DNA from: Methylohalomonas sp034521715
Lineage (GTDB): Bacteria; Pseudomonadota; Gammaproteobacteria; Methylohalomonadales; Methylohalomonadaceae
DNA: 64,000 nucleotides
NCBI GenBank assembly: GCA_034521715.1
Contig: JAXHLY010000004.1
Location: 372,001-436,000 of the forward strand
Reading direction: 5' to 3'
The position numbers and the translations under genes were made by a program. A model generated the notes under the pieces. It was not told the origin of the DNA. It ran no database searches and was given only the letters and a program-made list of their open reading frames with translations. Positions 49,270-57,310 of this stretch are shown piece after piece. Within the stretch, counting starts at the first letter, position 1. Each line of letters opens with the position of its first letter.

Positions 49270-50670
49270 CTATGTCATCGAACGGATATAGTTGATTGCG
49301 CTGGCGATTCTCGCCAGCGTACGGTCCCTGCCCATCAGTTCCAGCGTGGCGTCAATCGACGGTGAGATCGCCGTGCCGCAAAGCGCCACCCGCAGCGGCT
49401 GCGCCACCTTGCCCATTTTCAGTTCCAGTGTTTCGGCGGCCGTCTTGATGGCACCGTGCAGGGTTTCGCGGTTCCACTCGGTTTCGGCCAGAACCTGATG
49501 CAGGTGTTCCAGAACCGGCAGGGAGTCGGCGTTCATGTGCTTCTCGACCGATTTTGGATCGTAGTCGTCGAAATCCTCGAAAAACACGCGACTCGATTCC
49601 GCCAGTGATTGAAGGGTCTCGCAGCGTTCGCGCTGGACCTCGATAAGCCGTATCAGATCGGGGCCGTTATCGGGATCCAGCCCGATCGTACCGAGATGTC
49701 TTTTCACGGCCGGCACCAGTTTCTCGGGCGGCAGTGTCTTCATGTAATGCTGGTTGAGCCAGTTCAGTTTCTCGGTATCGAAACGGGCCGCCGACTTGTT
49801 CACGTCGCTGATATCGAACTTGTGCACCATCTCGTCGAGACTGAAGATCTCCTGGTCACCATGCGCCCAGCCGAGACGTACGAGGTAATTCAGCATGGCC
49901 TGCGGCAGGTAGCCGTCGTCGCGGTATTGCAGCACATTGGTCGCACCATGGCGCTTGGACAGGCGCTTGCCGTCCGGGCCGAGAATCAGTGGCACATGCG
50001 CGTAGCGCGGCGGGTGATGGTCCAGTGCCTGCATGATGTTCATCTGCCGCGGTGTGTTGTTGAGGTGATCATCACCGCGGATCACATCGGTGATGCGCAT
50101 GTCCATGTCATCCACCACCACGGTCAGGTTATAGGTCGGCGTACCGTCGGAGCGCGCGATGATCAGATCATCCAGTTCACTGTTGCTGTAGGCGACCTTG
50201 CCCTGGATCAGATCATTGACGACGGTTGTCCCTTCCATCGGACTGCGGAAACGAATCACGGGCTTGATGCCGGCCGGCGTATCGGTGCGTTCGCGGCAGC
50301 GGCCGTCGTAACGCGGTTTTTCACCGCGCTGCATGGCGGCCTCGCGCATGGCCTCCAGCTCTTCCCGGCTGCAGTAACAACGGTAGGCATTGCCGTCCGC
50401 CAGCAGCCGGTCGATGACTTCCTGGTAGCGGTCGTAATGCTGGGTCTGGTAATACGGCCCCTCGTCGTAGTCGAGGCCCATCCAGGCCATGCCCTCGAGA
50501 ATGGCGTCGATGGCATCCAGGGTCGAGCGTTCGCGATCGGTATCCTCGATGCGCAGGATGAACTCGCCACCCATCTTGCGGGCCTGCAGCCAGGAGAATA
50601 GAGCGGTGCGCACGCCACCGATATGCAGGTAGCCGGTGGGGCTGGGGGCGAAACGGGTTCTGATGGTCAT
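49270..50670 (-). CDS. gltX: Glutamyl-tRNA synthetase
   Basis: An intact 466-residue class I aminoacyl-tRNA synthetase charging tRNA-Glu. The HIGH-type motif is in APSPTGYLHIGGVRTALF at the N-terminus and the KMSKS-type motif in DGKRLSKRHGATNV. RIEDTDRERS and VIRGDDHLNNTPRQ are further active-site segments. CYCSREELEAMREAA with a later CRERTD lies in the zinc-binding region. Length and motif order are normal for proteobacterial GltX. It stands alone between the tps locus and a toxin-antitoxin pair. Confidence 0.97.
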   Translation of the reverse strand: MTIRTRFAPSPTGYLHIGGVRTALFSWLQARKMGGEFILRIEDTDRERSTLDAIDAILEGMAWMGLDYDEGPYYQTQHYDRYQEVIDRLLADGNAYRCYCSREELEAMREAAMQRGEKPRYDGRCRERTDTPAGIKPVIRFRSPMEGTTVVNDLIQGKVAYSNSELDDLIIARSDGTPTYNLTVVVDDMDMRITDVIRGDDHLNNTPRQMNIMQALDHHPPRYAHVPLILGPDGKRLSKRHGATNVLQYRDDGYLPQAMLNYLVRLGWAHGDQEIFSLDEMVHKFDISDVNKSAARFDTEKLNWLNQHYMKTLPPEKLVPAVKRHLGTIGLDPDNGPDLIRLIEVQRERCETLQSLAESSRVFFEDFDDYDPKSVEKHMNADSLPVLEHLHQVLAETEWNRETLHGAIKTAAETLELKMGKVAQPLRVALCGTAISPSIDATLELMGRDRTLARIASAINYIRSMT

Positions 50671-50743
50671 TCGTTATCTCTTTGTTTTTAGTAACTGTAT
50701 TGCGACATGCGATGGTGGCTCAGTTTGAAACCGGCTATCTGTC

Positions 50744-50841
50744 TACTGTCATTTCGAAGGAACGAAGTGACTGAGAAATCCGCCACAGGCGTCTTTCCCT
50801 GCGGTCGAGACAGGGATTTCTCGCTTCGCTCGAAATGACAA
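50744..50841. repeat. Dispersed repeat with TGTCATTTCGA arms
   Basis: ACTGTCATTTCGAAGGAACG and CGCTTCGCTCGAAATGACAA face each other across 98 bases, with CGGTCGAGACAGGGATTTCT inside. It shares the inner arms of the MITE-like family but lacks the TA-flanked GCTCTGAATAAT tips. Confidence 0.6.
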
Positions 50842-50888
50842 AGTGAGCCATTACCCGACATGCAGGTGAGTTGCGGTGCCGGGCTCAA

Positions 50889-50898
50889 TGTTATAACA
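50889..50898. promoter_or_regulatory. Palindrome upstream of the AbrB/Doc module
   Basis: TGTTATAACA is a perfect ten-base palindrome 46 bases before the antitoxin start, followed by ATGTAACA, a half-site-like copy. It is a candidate autoregulatory site. Confidence 0.4.
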
Positions 50899-50943
50899 TA
50901 TGTAACACACAAGTTCACCCCGTATACCAAACCGGTGCCAGCC

Positions 50944-51180
50944 ATGAGCAAAAGCCCGACCCTGAAAATCCGTAAAATCGGCAATTCCTACGGCCTGATC
51001 CTGAACCGTGAATTAATGGATTCACTAGGTGTGGCCGAGGGTGATGAATTGTACGCGATCCATACCAGCGAGGGTGTACAGCTTACCCCATACGACCCTG
51101 ACTTCGCTGCCGTGATGGATTCAACACGCGACTATATGCGCCGGCATCGTAATGCCCTGCATGAACTGTCGAAGCGATGA
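50944..51180 (+). CDS. AbrB/SpoVT-type antitoxin
   Basis: A 78-residue swapped-hairpin DNA-binding protein. TLKIRKIGNSYGLILNRELM is the AbrB motif, followed by LGVAEGDELYAIHTSEGVQL and a helical tail that would contact the toxin. The ATG at 50944 is used rather than upstream frame extension because the motif begins there. Its TGA overlaps the Doc-like gene ATG (51177-51180). Intact. Confidence 0.88.
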   Translation: MSKSPTLKIRKIGNSYGLILNRELMDSLGVAEGDELYAIHTSEGVQLTPYDPDFAAVMDSTRDYMRRHRNALHELSKR

Positions 51181-51569
51181 CCGAGCCGAAATGGCTCAGC
51201 CGGCAAATGGTGCTGGCCATACATGCCGAAGCCATCTGGCATTTTGGCGGCATGAGCGGGGTTCGTGATGACAAGCTGCTGGAAAGCGCTCTCGACAGGC
51301 CACGTAATCTGTATTGCTACGATGATTCAGTCGATTTGTTCAAGCTCGCAGCCTCGCTTTGTACGGGCCTGATCAAGAATCATCCATTCAACGACGGCAA
51401 CAAGCGCACGGGTCTACTCGCGGTTCGCGCTTTCCTGTTCCTGAACGGTCAGGCCCTGGAACCGGATGAGGCCGATGAAGTGGAAACCATGGTGGCCGTG
51501 GCTGATGGGCGGCTGGACGAGACTGACCTGGCAGAATGGCTGAAAGCCAACTGCAATCCGCTGGATTGA
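51177..51569 (+). CDS. doc: Doc/Fic-family toxin
   Basis: A 130-residue Fic-domain protein of the death-on-curing type. The active-site motif is HPFNDGNKRTG, as in Doc, which phosphorylates elongation factor Tu rather than AMPylating. MVLAIHAEAIWHFGGMSGVR at the N-terminus and LAASLCTGLIKN before the motif are typical of Doc. Pairing with an AbrB-type antitoxin instead of Phd is a known combination. Start by ATGA coupling. Intact. Confidence 0.9.
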   Translation: MTEPKWLSRQMVLAIHAEAIWHFGGMSGVRDDKLLESALDRPRNLYCYDDSVDLFKLAASLCTGLIKNHPFNDGNKRTGLLAVRAFLFLNGQALEPDEADEVETMVAVADGRLDETDLAEWLKANCNPLD

Positions 51570-51757
51570 CCGGCACACAGGGGCTGCCTGCAATTCATGC
51601 CCTCACCCGCGCTGCGCGCGACCTCTCCCAGGGGAGAGGTTTTGTGTGGCAGGTTCAGTTTGCCCGATCACTTTCCAGGAGAAGTGTGATGGGTGGCAGA
51701 TCTGCTTTACTCCTTTTCCTTCCGGGAGAGAGTGCCGGGGTGAGGCCCAAACAATAC
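51570..51757. other. Gap between doc and tRNA-Val
   Basis: Contains a CCTCACCCGCGCTGCGCGCG and CTCTCCCAGGGGAGAGG hairpin repeat of the dispersed type, and otherwise nothing recognised. Confidence 0.35.
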
Positions 51758-51832
51758 GGGCGATTAGCTCAGCGGGAGAGCGCTGCCTTCACACGGCAGA
51801 GGTCGCTGGTTCGAAACCAGCATCGCCCACCA
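51758..51832 (+). tRNA. tRNA-Val (CAC)
   Basis: A 75-base cloverleaf from GGGCGATTAGCTCAGCGGGA to an encoded CCA. The anticodon loop TTCACAC between CTGCC and GGCAG gives CAC, the T-arm is CTGGTTCGAAACCAG, and GGGCGAT pairs with ATCGCCC. Confidence 0.95.
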
Positions 51833-51874
51833 GTTTCCTTTTCGTTCAGGGTAGTGGGCTGCGTCCGCGTTGGA

Positions 51875-52228
51875 TTAACCACTCCTCTTCCTTGTCCCGG
51901 TCTTTTCCCTTGAGGACGAAGGATTTGCGGTTTCCGTGATATGTTCAATGTGTACGGGGGGACGATCCGGAAATCGAGCCACGATTTCAAGTTCACCGCC
52001 CATTGCCTCGATGTATTCGCGCAGGGTGGATAACAACATGTCACTGCGCTTTTCCAGGCGGGACACACTGTCCTGACCGATATTCAGCGCGGCAGCCAGA
52101 TCCTTCTGGGTTCGGTACATGGCCTGGCGTAAATCTTTCAATGTGGCGAGTTCCGCTGCCCTGTTCTGAATCCTGGAACGGCGCTTTGCAGGCAATTTAT
52201 CGAGCACGTTATCAAGACTTTTTGCCAT
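51875..52228 (-). CDS. Xre-family antitoxin
   Basis: A 117-residue helix-turn-helix protein. RQAMYRTQKDLAAALNIGQD and SVSRLEKRSDMLLSTLREYI form the HTH and following helix, and EAMGGELEIVARFPDRPPVH is the conserved tail of antitoxins paired with RelE/HigB-like toxins. It overlaps the toxin gene by 17 bases on the same strand, toxin first. Intact. It reads towards tRNA-Val on the other strand. Confidence 0.88.
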   Translation of the reverse strand: MAKSLDNVLDKLPAKRRSRIQNRAAELATLKDLRQAMYRTQKDLAAALNIGQDSVSRLEKRSDMLLSTLREYIEAMGGELEIVARFPDRPPVHIEHITETANPSSSREKTGTRKRSG

Positions 52229-52610
52229 GATTTTCTCCTGTCATGCGTGGGAACTGGCCGAGAACGGGTTTCTGCAAATATTTATCCAGTCGCTGATCAG
52301 CCACGGCCAGCAGTTTTCTGTAGAAACGCCGCTGATCGACACCGGCTTTGTTACCTGCGGCCAGTAAAATCGCACGCCGCCCGGGATCAAAGGCAAAAGC
52401 CACGCGCCAGATTTCACCTTTCCAGCCAAACCGCAGTTCTTTCATATTCGTATGCCGCGAACCATTGAGGGTATCCACCGTAGGCCGACCGAGATGCGGG
52501 CCATATTCCTGAAGCAAAAGTGCATGAGCCAGCAGTTCATCCTGCAGACCTTCGGCCAGTAACTGGAATTCCAGCTCGAATTCGTCGCAAAAAAGCACCG
52601 TCCATGGCAT
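52212..52610 (-). CDS. RelE/HigB-type toxin (Gp49-like)
   Basis: A 132-residue mRNA-interferase-like toxin. MPWTVLFCDEFELEFQLLAE, LGRPTVDTLNGSRHTNMKEL and RFGWKGEIWRVAFAFDPGRR are the motifs of the phage-derived Gp49/HigB family, ending in RFYRKLLAVADQRLDKYL. Intact. A short inverted repeat (TATGGT-ATGAAA-ACCATA) just upstream of its start at 52620-52640 may be the operator of the module. Confidence 0.88.
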   Translation of the reverse strand: MPWTVLFCDEFELEFQLLAEGLQDELLAHALLLQEYGPHLGRPTVDTLNGSRHTNMKELRFGWKGEIWRVAFAFDPGRRAILLAAGNKAGVDQRRFYRKLLAVADQRLDKYLQKPVLGQFPRMTGENHGKKS

Positions 52611-52695
52611 ATGAAGAGTATGGTATGAAAACCATATGTAGTCAAATACATATTATGATCTGACAGATAGTAAGCCGGGGCGGTTTCCGGCAGAG

Positions 52696-52789
52696 ATTCG
52701 GGGACAGTTTACTTAATTTGCTTCTTTCCGGACCGGCAGTAAACGGCACAATTGCCAGGTGTGGCAATTAAGTAAACTGTCCCCGAAAT
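52696..52789. repeat. Inverted-repeat element with GGGGACAGTTTACTTAATT arms
   Basis: GGGGACAGTTTACTTAATT and AATTAAGTAAACTGTCCCC are perfect 19-base inverted arms about 50 bases apart, extended by TTCGG and CCGAAAT. A small TGCCAGGTGTGGCA hairpin sits near the right arm. Single arms of the same sequence occur inside pseC. Such elements suggest REP/RAYT-type or other non-autonomous mobile sequences. No transposase is nearby. Confidence 0.8.
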
Positions 52790-52790
52790 A

Positions 52791-53564
52791 TTATTCCTGC
52801 TGGTAGGAGGCTGTGCTGGCGGGGGCGAGGAATTCGACCGATTTGAGGAATGCGCGGGCGCCGCCGGCGGTGTCGAGAGTATTCATCTGGAAGCCGAAGC
52901 GGGTGACCGGCAGTGACGGCGATACACCGAATTCTTCCTGCAGGATGTCGTCGAAATCGAACACGGTGGTGACCGTCTTGCCCACCTCGATATTGCAGGG
53001 CTTGCAGAAGTAACGTCCGCCTTCCTTGTAATAGCGGGCGGTATAGGCGTGATCTTCCTGTTCGTTCTTGCCCAGGAAAAGCCCGATGAAATAAGGGGCG
53101 TCCGGCATGATCAGACTGCCGCTGTTGACCGGCTCATCGCCAAACGAAAACATGACTGCGATCGGCACGCGGTAAACGCCATTGTCCCAGTCCGCGCCCT
53201 CGGGGAAACGCTCCACGCCCCAGGTAATACGGACGCGATTGACGCCGGTCAGGTCCATGTCGCGATAGATGAGGCCGGCCCGTTGGCTCTCGCTTTCCAG
53301 AACCAGCGCATCGTCACGAAAATACGGATTGAGACCGCGCGCGTTCAGCTTGAATTCGAAACCGTTTTCCTGCAGCCACGGGATCGCGTTACCGCTGGGC
53401 TTGTCGGTGAAATCTATCCGCTCGACCACTTCACCCTCGTCGCCGTACGTGACGGGCGCCACCAGTATGGCGGCCAGCGCCAGCAGGACGAGGCGCCAGT
53501 TCGGCAGGCCGGGGCCGGAGGTAATGTGGTTCAAGGCAATCATTTGTGCATTATACCATGTCAT
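52791..53564 (-). CDS. Secreted hypothetical protein, possibly DUF3047-like
   Basis: A 257-residue protein with a hydrophobic segment (WRLVLLALAAILVAPVTYG) compatible with a signal peptide and a beta-rich body: ERIDFTDKPSGNAIPWLQEN, RVRITWGVERFPEGADWDNG, VMFSFGDEPVNSGSLIMPDA. Two cysteines (YFCKPCNIEV) could form a disulfide or bind metal. The strand pattern resembles DUF3047 proteins, but I am not certain. Its ATG overlaps the leuD stop (TAATG), so it is coupled to leuD although a metabolic link is not evident. The Met at 53543 is an alternative start. Confidence 0.6.
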   Translation of the reverse strand: MTWYNAQMIALNHITSGPGLPNWRLVLLALAAILVAPVTYGDEGEVVERIDFTDKPSGNAIPWLQENGFEFKLNARGLNPYFRDDALVLESESQRAGLIYRDMDLTGVNRVRITWGVERFPEGADWDNGVYRVPIAVMFSFGDEPVNSGSLIMPDAPYFIGLFLGKNEQEDHAYTARYYKEGGRYFCKPCNIEVGKTVTTVFDFDDILQEEFGVSPSLPVTRFGFQMNTLDTAGGARAFLKSVEFLAPASTASYQQE

Positions 53565-54214
53565 TACTGGCGATCAGGAAACAGCCAGGGCGCCTCGTCG
53601 GCGCGGCCGTCTTCATAGGCGCGTATGGCATCGGCGGACTCGGTCAGCGTCAGGCCGATATCGTCCAGGCCGCGCAGCAGACGGTCCCTGAGGCCACTGT
53701 CGATATCGAAATGATAACGCTTCCCTTCCGGGGTACGCACTTCCTGGGCCTCGAGGTCGATGGTCAATTCGTAGCCTTCCTGCGCCAGTGTCTGCCGGAA
53801 CAGCTCATCCACCTCGTCTTCGGTCAGCTGCACCGGCAGGAAGCCGTTCTTGAGGCTGTTGCTGTAGAAGATGTCGGCGTAGCTGGGCGCGATCGCGGCG
53901 CGGAAACCGTAGTCCATGAGTGCCCAGACGGCGTGCTCGCGTGACGAGCCGCAGCCGAAGTTCTTGCGGGCGAGCAGGATGCCCGCGCCCTGGTAGCGCG
54001 GCTGATTGAGCACGAAGTCGGGGTTCAGTCGCCGCTTGCTGTGGTCGTCGCCCGGGTCGCCCGGATCGAGATAGCGCCAGTCGTCAAACAGGTTCGGCCC
54101 GAAGCCGGTTTTGTGTATCGACTTCAGGTACTGTTTCGGAATGATGGCGTCCGTATCGACGTTGGAACGGTCGATCGGCGCTACCAGGCCGGTGAATGTC
54201 TTGAATGGTTGCAT
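53564..54214 (-). CDS. leuD: 3-isopropylmalate dehydratase small subunit
   Basis: An intact 216-residue small subunit of isopropylmalate isomerase, leucine biosynthesis. VDTDAIIPKQYLKSIHKTGF at the N-terminus and the GCGSSREHA signature near residue 90 are diagnostic. FYSNSLKNGFLPVQL follows. It normally sits directly after leuC; here about 1.2 kb of repeats, a four-helix-bundle gene, a MITE-like element, a duplicated leuC tail and a DUF2283 remnant intervene. Confidence 0.95.
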   Translation of the reverse strand: MQPFKTFTGLVAPIDRSNVDTDAIIPKQYLKSIHKTGFGPNLFDDWRYLDPGDPGDDHSKRRLNPDFVLNQPRYQGAGILLARKNFGCGSSREHAVWALMDYGFRAAIAPSYADIFYSNSLKNGFLPVQLTEDEVDELFRQTLAQEGYELTIDLEAQEVRTPEGKRYHFDIDSGLRDRLLRGLDDIGLTLTESADAIRAYEDGRADEAPWLFPDRQ

Positions 54215-54216
54215 GT

Positions 54217-54302
54217 CTGGTTGATTGGTTAACTGGTTGACTGGTTAATTGGTTGACTGGTTGATTGGTTGATTGGTTTACTGGTTTACTGGTTTACTGG
54301 TT
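54217..54302. repeat. TTGATTGGTTAACTGG minisatellite
   Basis: About ten imperfect 8-base units (ACTGGTTG, ATTGGTTA, TACTGGTT) run between leuD and the four-helix-bundle gene and supply that gene's last codons. The reverse-complement pattern (CCAATCAACCAGTTAACCAG) reappears at 54835-54869 on the far side of the gene. Confidence 0.8.
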
Positions 54303-54650
54303 GTCCAAACGCTGTATCAGGGAAGTTAGCATTTTCCCGACAATCAGATTTTGTTCTTGAGCTTCCTTAAGCTCCTGTTTTTCATGCATCTCCGTTCTTT
54401 GTGAGAGTTCAAGCAAGGCATCAAGTTCACTACTTGACCCCCGTGCGATGTACAGGAATCGCAAAAATTCCTTGTTGCTATTCCTGGCAGCTCCCTCCGC
54501 GATATTGGCAACAATTGAAACGGCGGCACGGCGCATTTGAGAAACCAAGCCATAAGTTTCTTCTTTAGGATACAGCCTCGTTATTGCATAAGTGTATGTG
54601 GCGAATTCAACCGCGCGATTCCATACTTCCAGCTCTCTATGAGTGGCCAT
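54294..54650 (-). CDS. Four-helix-bundle protein (S23/intervening-sequence type)
   Basis: A 118-residue protein of the family first seen in 23S rRNA intervening sequences. RELEVWNRAVEFATYTYAIT, YPKEETYGLVSQMRRAAVSI and VANIAEGAARNSNKEFLRFL are its hallmark helices, followed by ARGSSSELDALLELSQRTEM. Molecular function is unknown. It lies inside the leucine operon, flanked by ACTGGTTAAC minisatellites in opposite orientation on its two sides and by a MITE-like element upstream, so it looks like an inserted cassette. The last residues (QRLDNQ) come from the minisatellite. Confidence 0.87.
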   Translation of the reverse strand: MATHRELEVWNRAVEFATYTYAITRLYPKEETYGLVSQMRRAAVSIVANIAEGAARNSNKEFLRFLYIARGSSSELDALLELSQRTEMHEKQELKEAQEQNLIVGKMLTSLIQRLDNQ

Positions 54651-54693
54651 CCTTGACTCCTCCTGTTGACGTACCTACCCACCATTACCAAGT

Positions 54694-54829
54694 TAAGAAG
54701 ACTCTGAATAATTTGTCATTTCGAGCGCAGCGAGAAATCCTTGTGCAGATAGCTTTTTGTAAATCAATAAGTTAAAAGATTTCTCCCGTTGGTCGAAATG
54801 ACATGCGGGGATTATTCAGAGCTTCCTTA
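54694..54829. repeat. MITE-like element (136-bp form)
   Basis: Bounded by TA, with ends AGAAGACTCTGAATAAT and ATTATTCAGAGCTTCCT, and the same interior as the copies at 20869 and 23916 (GCAGATAGCTTTTTGTAAAT). It lies directly upstream of the four-helix-bundle gene within the split leucine operon. Confidence 0.85.
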
Positions 54830-54831
54830 AC

Positions 54832-54869
54832 GAATAAACCAATCAACCAGTTAACCAGTTAACCAATCA
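54832..54869. repeat. Minisatellite, inverted copy
   Basis: Short run of AACCAATCAACCAGTTAACC units, reverse complement of the minisatellite at 54217-54302. It abuts the duplicated leuC tail. Confidence 0.75.
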
Positions 54870-54950
54870 CTACGACACCGCCGCTTTTTCCGCTTCCTCC
54901 GCCAACTTCCTGACATCCACAAAGTGTCCCGCTATCGCCGCCGTGGCGGC
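54870..54950 (-). pseudogene. Duplicated 3' end of a leuC gene
   Basis: Read on the minus strand this stretch gives ATAAIAGHFVDVRKLAEEAE then KAAVS and a TAG at 54870. The intact leuC ends AAAAIAGHFVDVREFVKEEA then RQAVP. The two tails are clearly homologous but differ in DNA and protein, so this is a diverged second leuC tail rather than a fresh duplication. It lies where leuC should end if it still abutted leuD, about 475 bases downstream of the present leuC stop. Confidence 0.75.
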
Positions 54951-54974
54951 ATGGTTAGGCGGGGCATCCGTTCA

Positions 54975-55168
54975 TTAAGCTGCGATACCTTCGACTGTCA
55001 AATGCCGAACATCGGTATGCTGGCTTGCATGTTCAAAAAAATAGCGCAGACATTGCCACCAGCATCCAGATCAAGAACGGTGTTTTCATCCAATCCCTGG
55101 ACTCTGTGATATCACTGTCACGGAATTCTATACAAGGTATCGGTTTCCTTGAAGTATTTAACCTTCAC
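54975..55168 (-). pseudogene. DUF2283-family small protein, two frameshifts
   Basis: From a GTG at 55168 the frame gives KVKYFKETDTLY. After a small deletion it reads IEFRDSDITESRD, and after another shift LDENTVLDLDAGGNVCAI and FEHASQHTDVRHLTVEGIAA to a TAA at 54975. This is the full pattern of DUF2283 proteins (about 66 residues), small proteins of unknown function often found near toxin-antitoxin genes. It sits between the two leuC tails. Confidence 0.65.
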
Positions 55169-55195
55169 CGTTTGAATCCTCTATCGAAACAGCAT

Positions 55196-55403
55196 CTCCC
55201 TCTCCCCTGGGAGGAGATAGAGCGTGCTTCGCACTGTTCGATGGCCCTCATCCTTCCTTCTCCCAAAGGGAGAAGATGAGAGCGTGCTTCGCACTGTTGC
55301 TGATGGCCCTCATCCTTCCTTCTCCCAAAGGGAGAAGAGATAGAGCGTGCTTCGCACTGTTGCTGATGGCCCTCATCCTGTCCTTCTCCCAGAGGGAGAA
55401 GGA
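55196..55403. repeat. 64-bp tandem repeat, about 3.5 units
   Basis: Units of CTCATCCTTCCTTCTCCCAA, AGGGAGAAG and AGCGTGCTTCGCACTGTTGC follow each other with few changes. The CTTCTCCCAAAGGGAGAAG core is a perfect hairpin. Single or double units occur at 29524-29624 and 61478-61578. It lies just downstream of leuC. Confidence 0.85.
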
Positions 55404-55424
55404 ACCCTTCGCCTCACTGTTGAA

Positions 55425-56855
55425 TCAGGGCACCGCCTGTCTGGCCTCCTCCTTCACGAATTCCCGGACATCCACAAAATGCCCCGCGATCGCCGCGGCG
55501 GCCGCCATGGCCGGGCTGACGAGATGGGTGCGGCCGCCCTGTCCCTGGCGGCCCTCAAAATTACGATTCGAAGTCGAGGCACAGTCGCTCCCCGGGACTC
55601 AGGCGATCCGGGTTCATGCCCAGACACATCGAGCAGCCGGGCTCGCGCCATTCGAAGCCGGCGTCGAGAAAGATTTTATCCAGGCCTTCCTTTTCGGCCT
55701 GCCATTTCACCAGCCCGGAACCTGGGACCACCATCGCCTCAGTGATGCTGGATGCGATGCGGTTACCTTTCACCACGGCCGCGGCGGCGCGCAGATCCTC
55801 GATACGGGCGTTGGTGCACGAGCCGACGAAGATCTTGTCGAGATGAATATCGGTGATCGGCGTGCCGGGTTCGAGCGCCATGTAGTCGAGCGCATGGCGC
55901 ATGCCCTCGCGCTTGCCGGTGTCGGTTTCGGTGTCCGGGTCCGGCACGCTGCCGCCGACCGGTACTACCATTTCCGGCGACGTGCCCCAGGTGACCTGCG
56001 GTTCGATGTCACCGGCCTCGAGCACGACTTCCTTGTCGAACGCCGCGTCGTCGTCGCTGACCAGGTCGCGCCAGGCGGACACGGCCTGGTCCCAGAGTTC
56101 GCCGCTCGGCGCCATGGGCCGTCCCTTGACGTAGTCGATGGTGCGATCGTCGACCGCGACCAGTCCGGCGCGGCCGCCGGCCTCGATGCTCATGTTGCAG
56201 ATGGTCATGCGGCCTTCCATGGACAGGTCCTGACCGCCTCGCCGGCGAATTCGATGGTGTAGCCGGTGGCGCCGGCGGTGCCGATTTTGCCGATGATCGC
56301 GAGCATGATGTCCTTGGCGGTGATGCCCGGACCGACATGGCCGCGCACGGTGATGCGCATGTTCTTCGCCTTGCGCAGGATCAGCGTCTGCGTGGCAAGC
56401 GCGTGCTCGACCTCGGAGGTGCCGATGCCGAACGCCAGTGCGCCGAGCGCGCCGTTGGTGGACGTATGCGAGTCGCCACAGACGATGGTCATGCCCGGCA
56501 GGCAGGCGCCCTGCTCCGGACCGATGACGTGGACGATGCCCTGGCGGCGGTCGAGCATCTCGATCTTGTCGATGCCGAATTCCGCGCAGTTCTGATCCAG
56601 GGTCTGCAGCTGCAGGCGCGACACCGGGTCGGCGATGTTCTCGCGATTGATCGTCGGAACATTGTGATCCGGCACCGCCAGGTTGGCGGCCGTGCGCCAC
56701 GGTCTGCGGTCGTGCAGCTTCAGGCCCTCGAAGGCCTGCGGCGAGGTCACCTCGTGAATAAGATGGCGGTCGATATAGACGAGCGCACTGTCGTCGCCGT
56801 AGTCCTCGACCACGTGCGCGTCCCAGATTTTGTCGTAAAGTGTCTTGCCTGCCAT
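55425..56855 (-). CDS. leuC: 3-isopropylmalate dehydratase large subunit, two frameshifts
   Basis: An aconitase-family [4Fe-4S] enzyme of leucine biosynthesis. The N-terminal frame (MAGKTLYDKIWDAHVVEDYG, DRHLIHEVTSPQAFEGL, CGDSHTSTNGALGALAFGIG) runs to GYTIEFAGEAV and shifts near 56225 into MEGRMTICNMSIEAGGRAGL. VGSCTNARIEDLRAAA and GCSMCLGMNPD hold the cluster cysteines. A second shift near 55580 leads to NFEGRQGQGGRTHLVSPAMA and the stop at 55425. Restored length is about 476 residues, normal. For a probable core enzyme, two single-base shifts look more like sequence error than decay. hicBA lies 17 bases upstream. Confidence 0.93.
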
Positions 56856-56872
56856 ATACCATGTGCCTGCTT

Positions 56873-57096
56873 TCAGGCTTCAAATTCTCTTTTATCCAAA
56901 CCGGACTGCCGGATAATCGACACAAGAGTGCCTCTCTTGAGCTCTTTGTGGTCCGGAACAGGAACCGTCAGAGTGGAGTTGTCCGGCATGCGTTTCTGCA
57001 TGACCACATGACTGCCACGACGCCGAACCTCGCTAAACCCGTGACGATTGAGATTTCACACACCTCTCTTCCTGAGAGGATTTTCAATTTACCCAA
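56873..57096 (-). CDS. hicA: HicA toxin, one frameshift
   Basis: A small double-stranded-RNA-binding-fold mRNA interferase. From a TTG at 57096 the frame gives GKLKILSGREVCEI. After one missing base near 57050 it reads LNRHGFSEVRRRGSHVVMQK, with the catalytic His in GSHVVM, then STLTVPVPDHKELKRGTLVS and IIRQSGLDKREFEA to a TGA at 56873. These are the full HicA motifs and the length is normal (about 74). It overlaps hicB by eight bases in the hicB-hicA order. An antisense frame over the same stretch is only a shadow. Confidence 0.85.
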
Positions 57097-57310
57097 TCGC
57101 TACCTCTAGCTGAGTAACATAAACCTCACCATGCAGTCTCTCGCTGACTTCCTGCTTCGAAGCCGATTCGAAAAAGAGTTCCAGGGCCTCACGCAGGTTC
57201 TGCCTGGCCATTTCAATGGTATCGCCCTGGCTGGCGATATCGAGCTCCGGACAAAGCGCCACATAACCGTCGCCTTCACGCTCAATTATCGCCGTTAGTT
57301 TATGGGTCAT
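57089..57310 (-). CDS. hicB: HicB antitoxin
   Basis: A 73-residue antitoxin with the degenerate RNase H-like HicB fold. KLTAIIEREGDGYVALCPEL, DIASQGDTIEMARQNLREAL and ELFFESA are the family signature. The start at ATG 57310 (MTHKLTAI) is preferred over 57337. It lacks the C-terminal DNA-binding domain of longer HicB proteins. Placed before hicA, and the pair sits directly upstream of leuC on the same strand. Confidence 0.9.
   Translation of the reverse strand: MTHKLTAIIEREGDGYVALCPELDIASQGDTIEMARQNLREALELFFESASKQEVSERLHGEVYVTQLEVAIG

Noticed and set aside
49609..50601. Plus-strand open frame of 330 codons inside gltX
   Set aside because: Antisense to gltX and His/Val/Gly-rich, as expected from complementing a coding sequence.
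51388..51576. Minus-strand open frame inside doc
   Set aside because: Shadow of the intact Fic/Doc coding sequence with no start context.
55561..56925. A 454-codon frame starting upstream of leuC
   Set aside because: Its first half is an Arg/His-rich out-of-frame reading of leuC and the hicA end; only the second half is leuC. It is explained by the frameshift near 56225.
56840..57109. Plus-strand 89-codon open frame before hicB
   Set aside because: It is antisense to hicA, whose motifs are clear on the minus strand after one frameshift.
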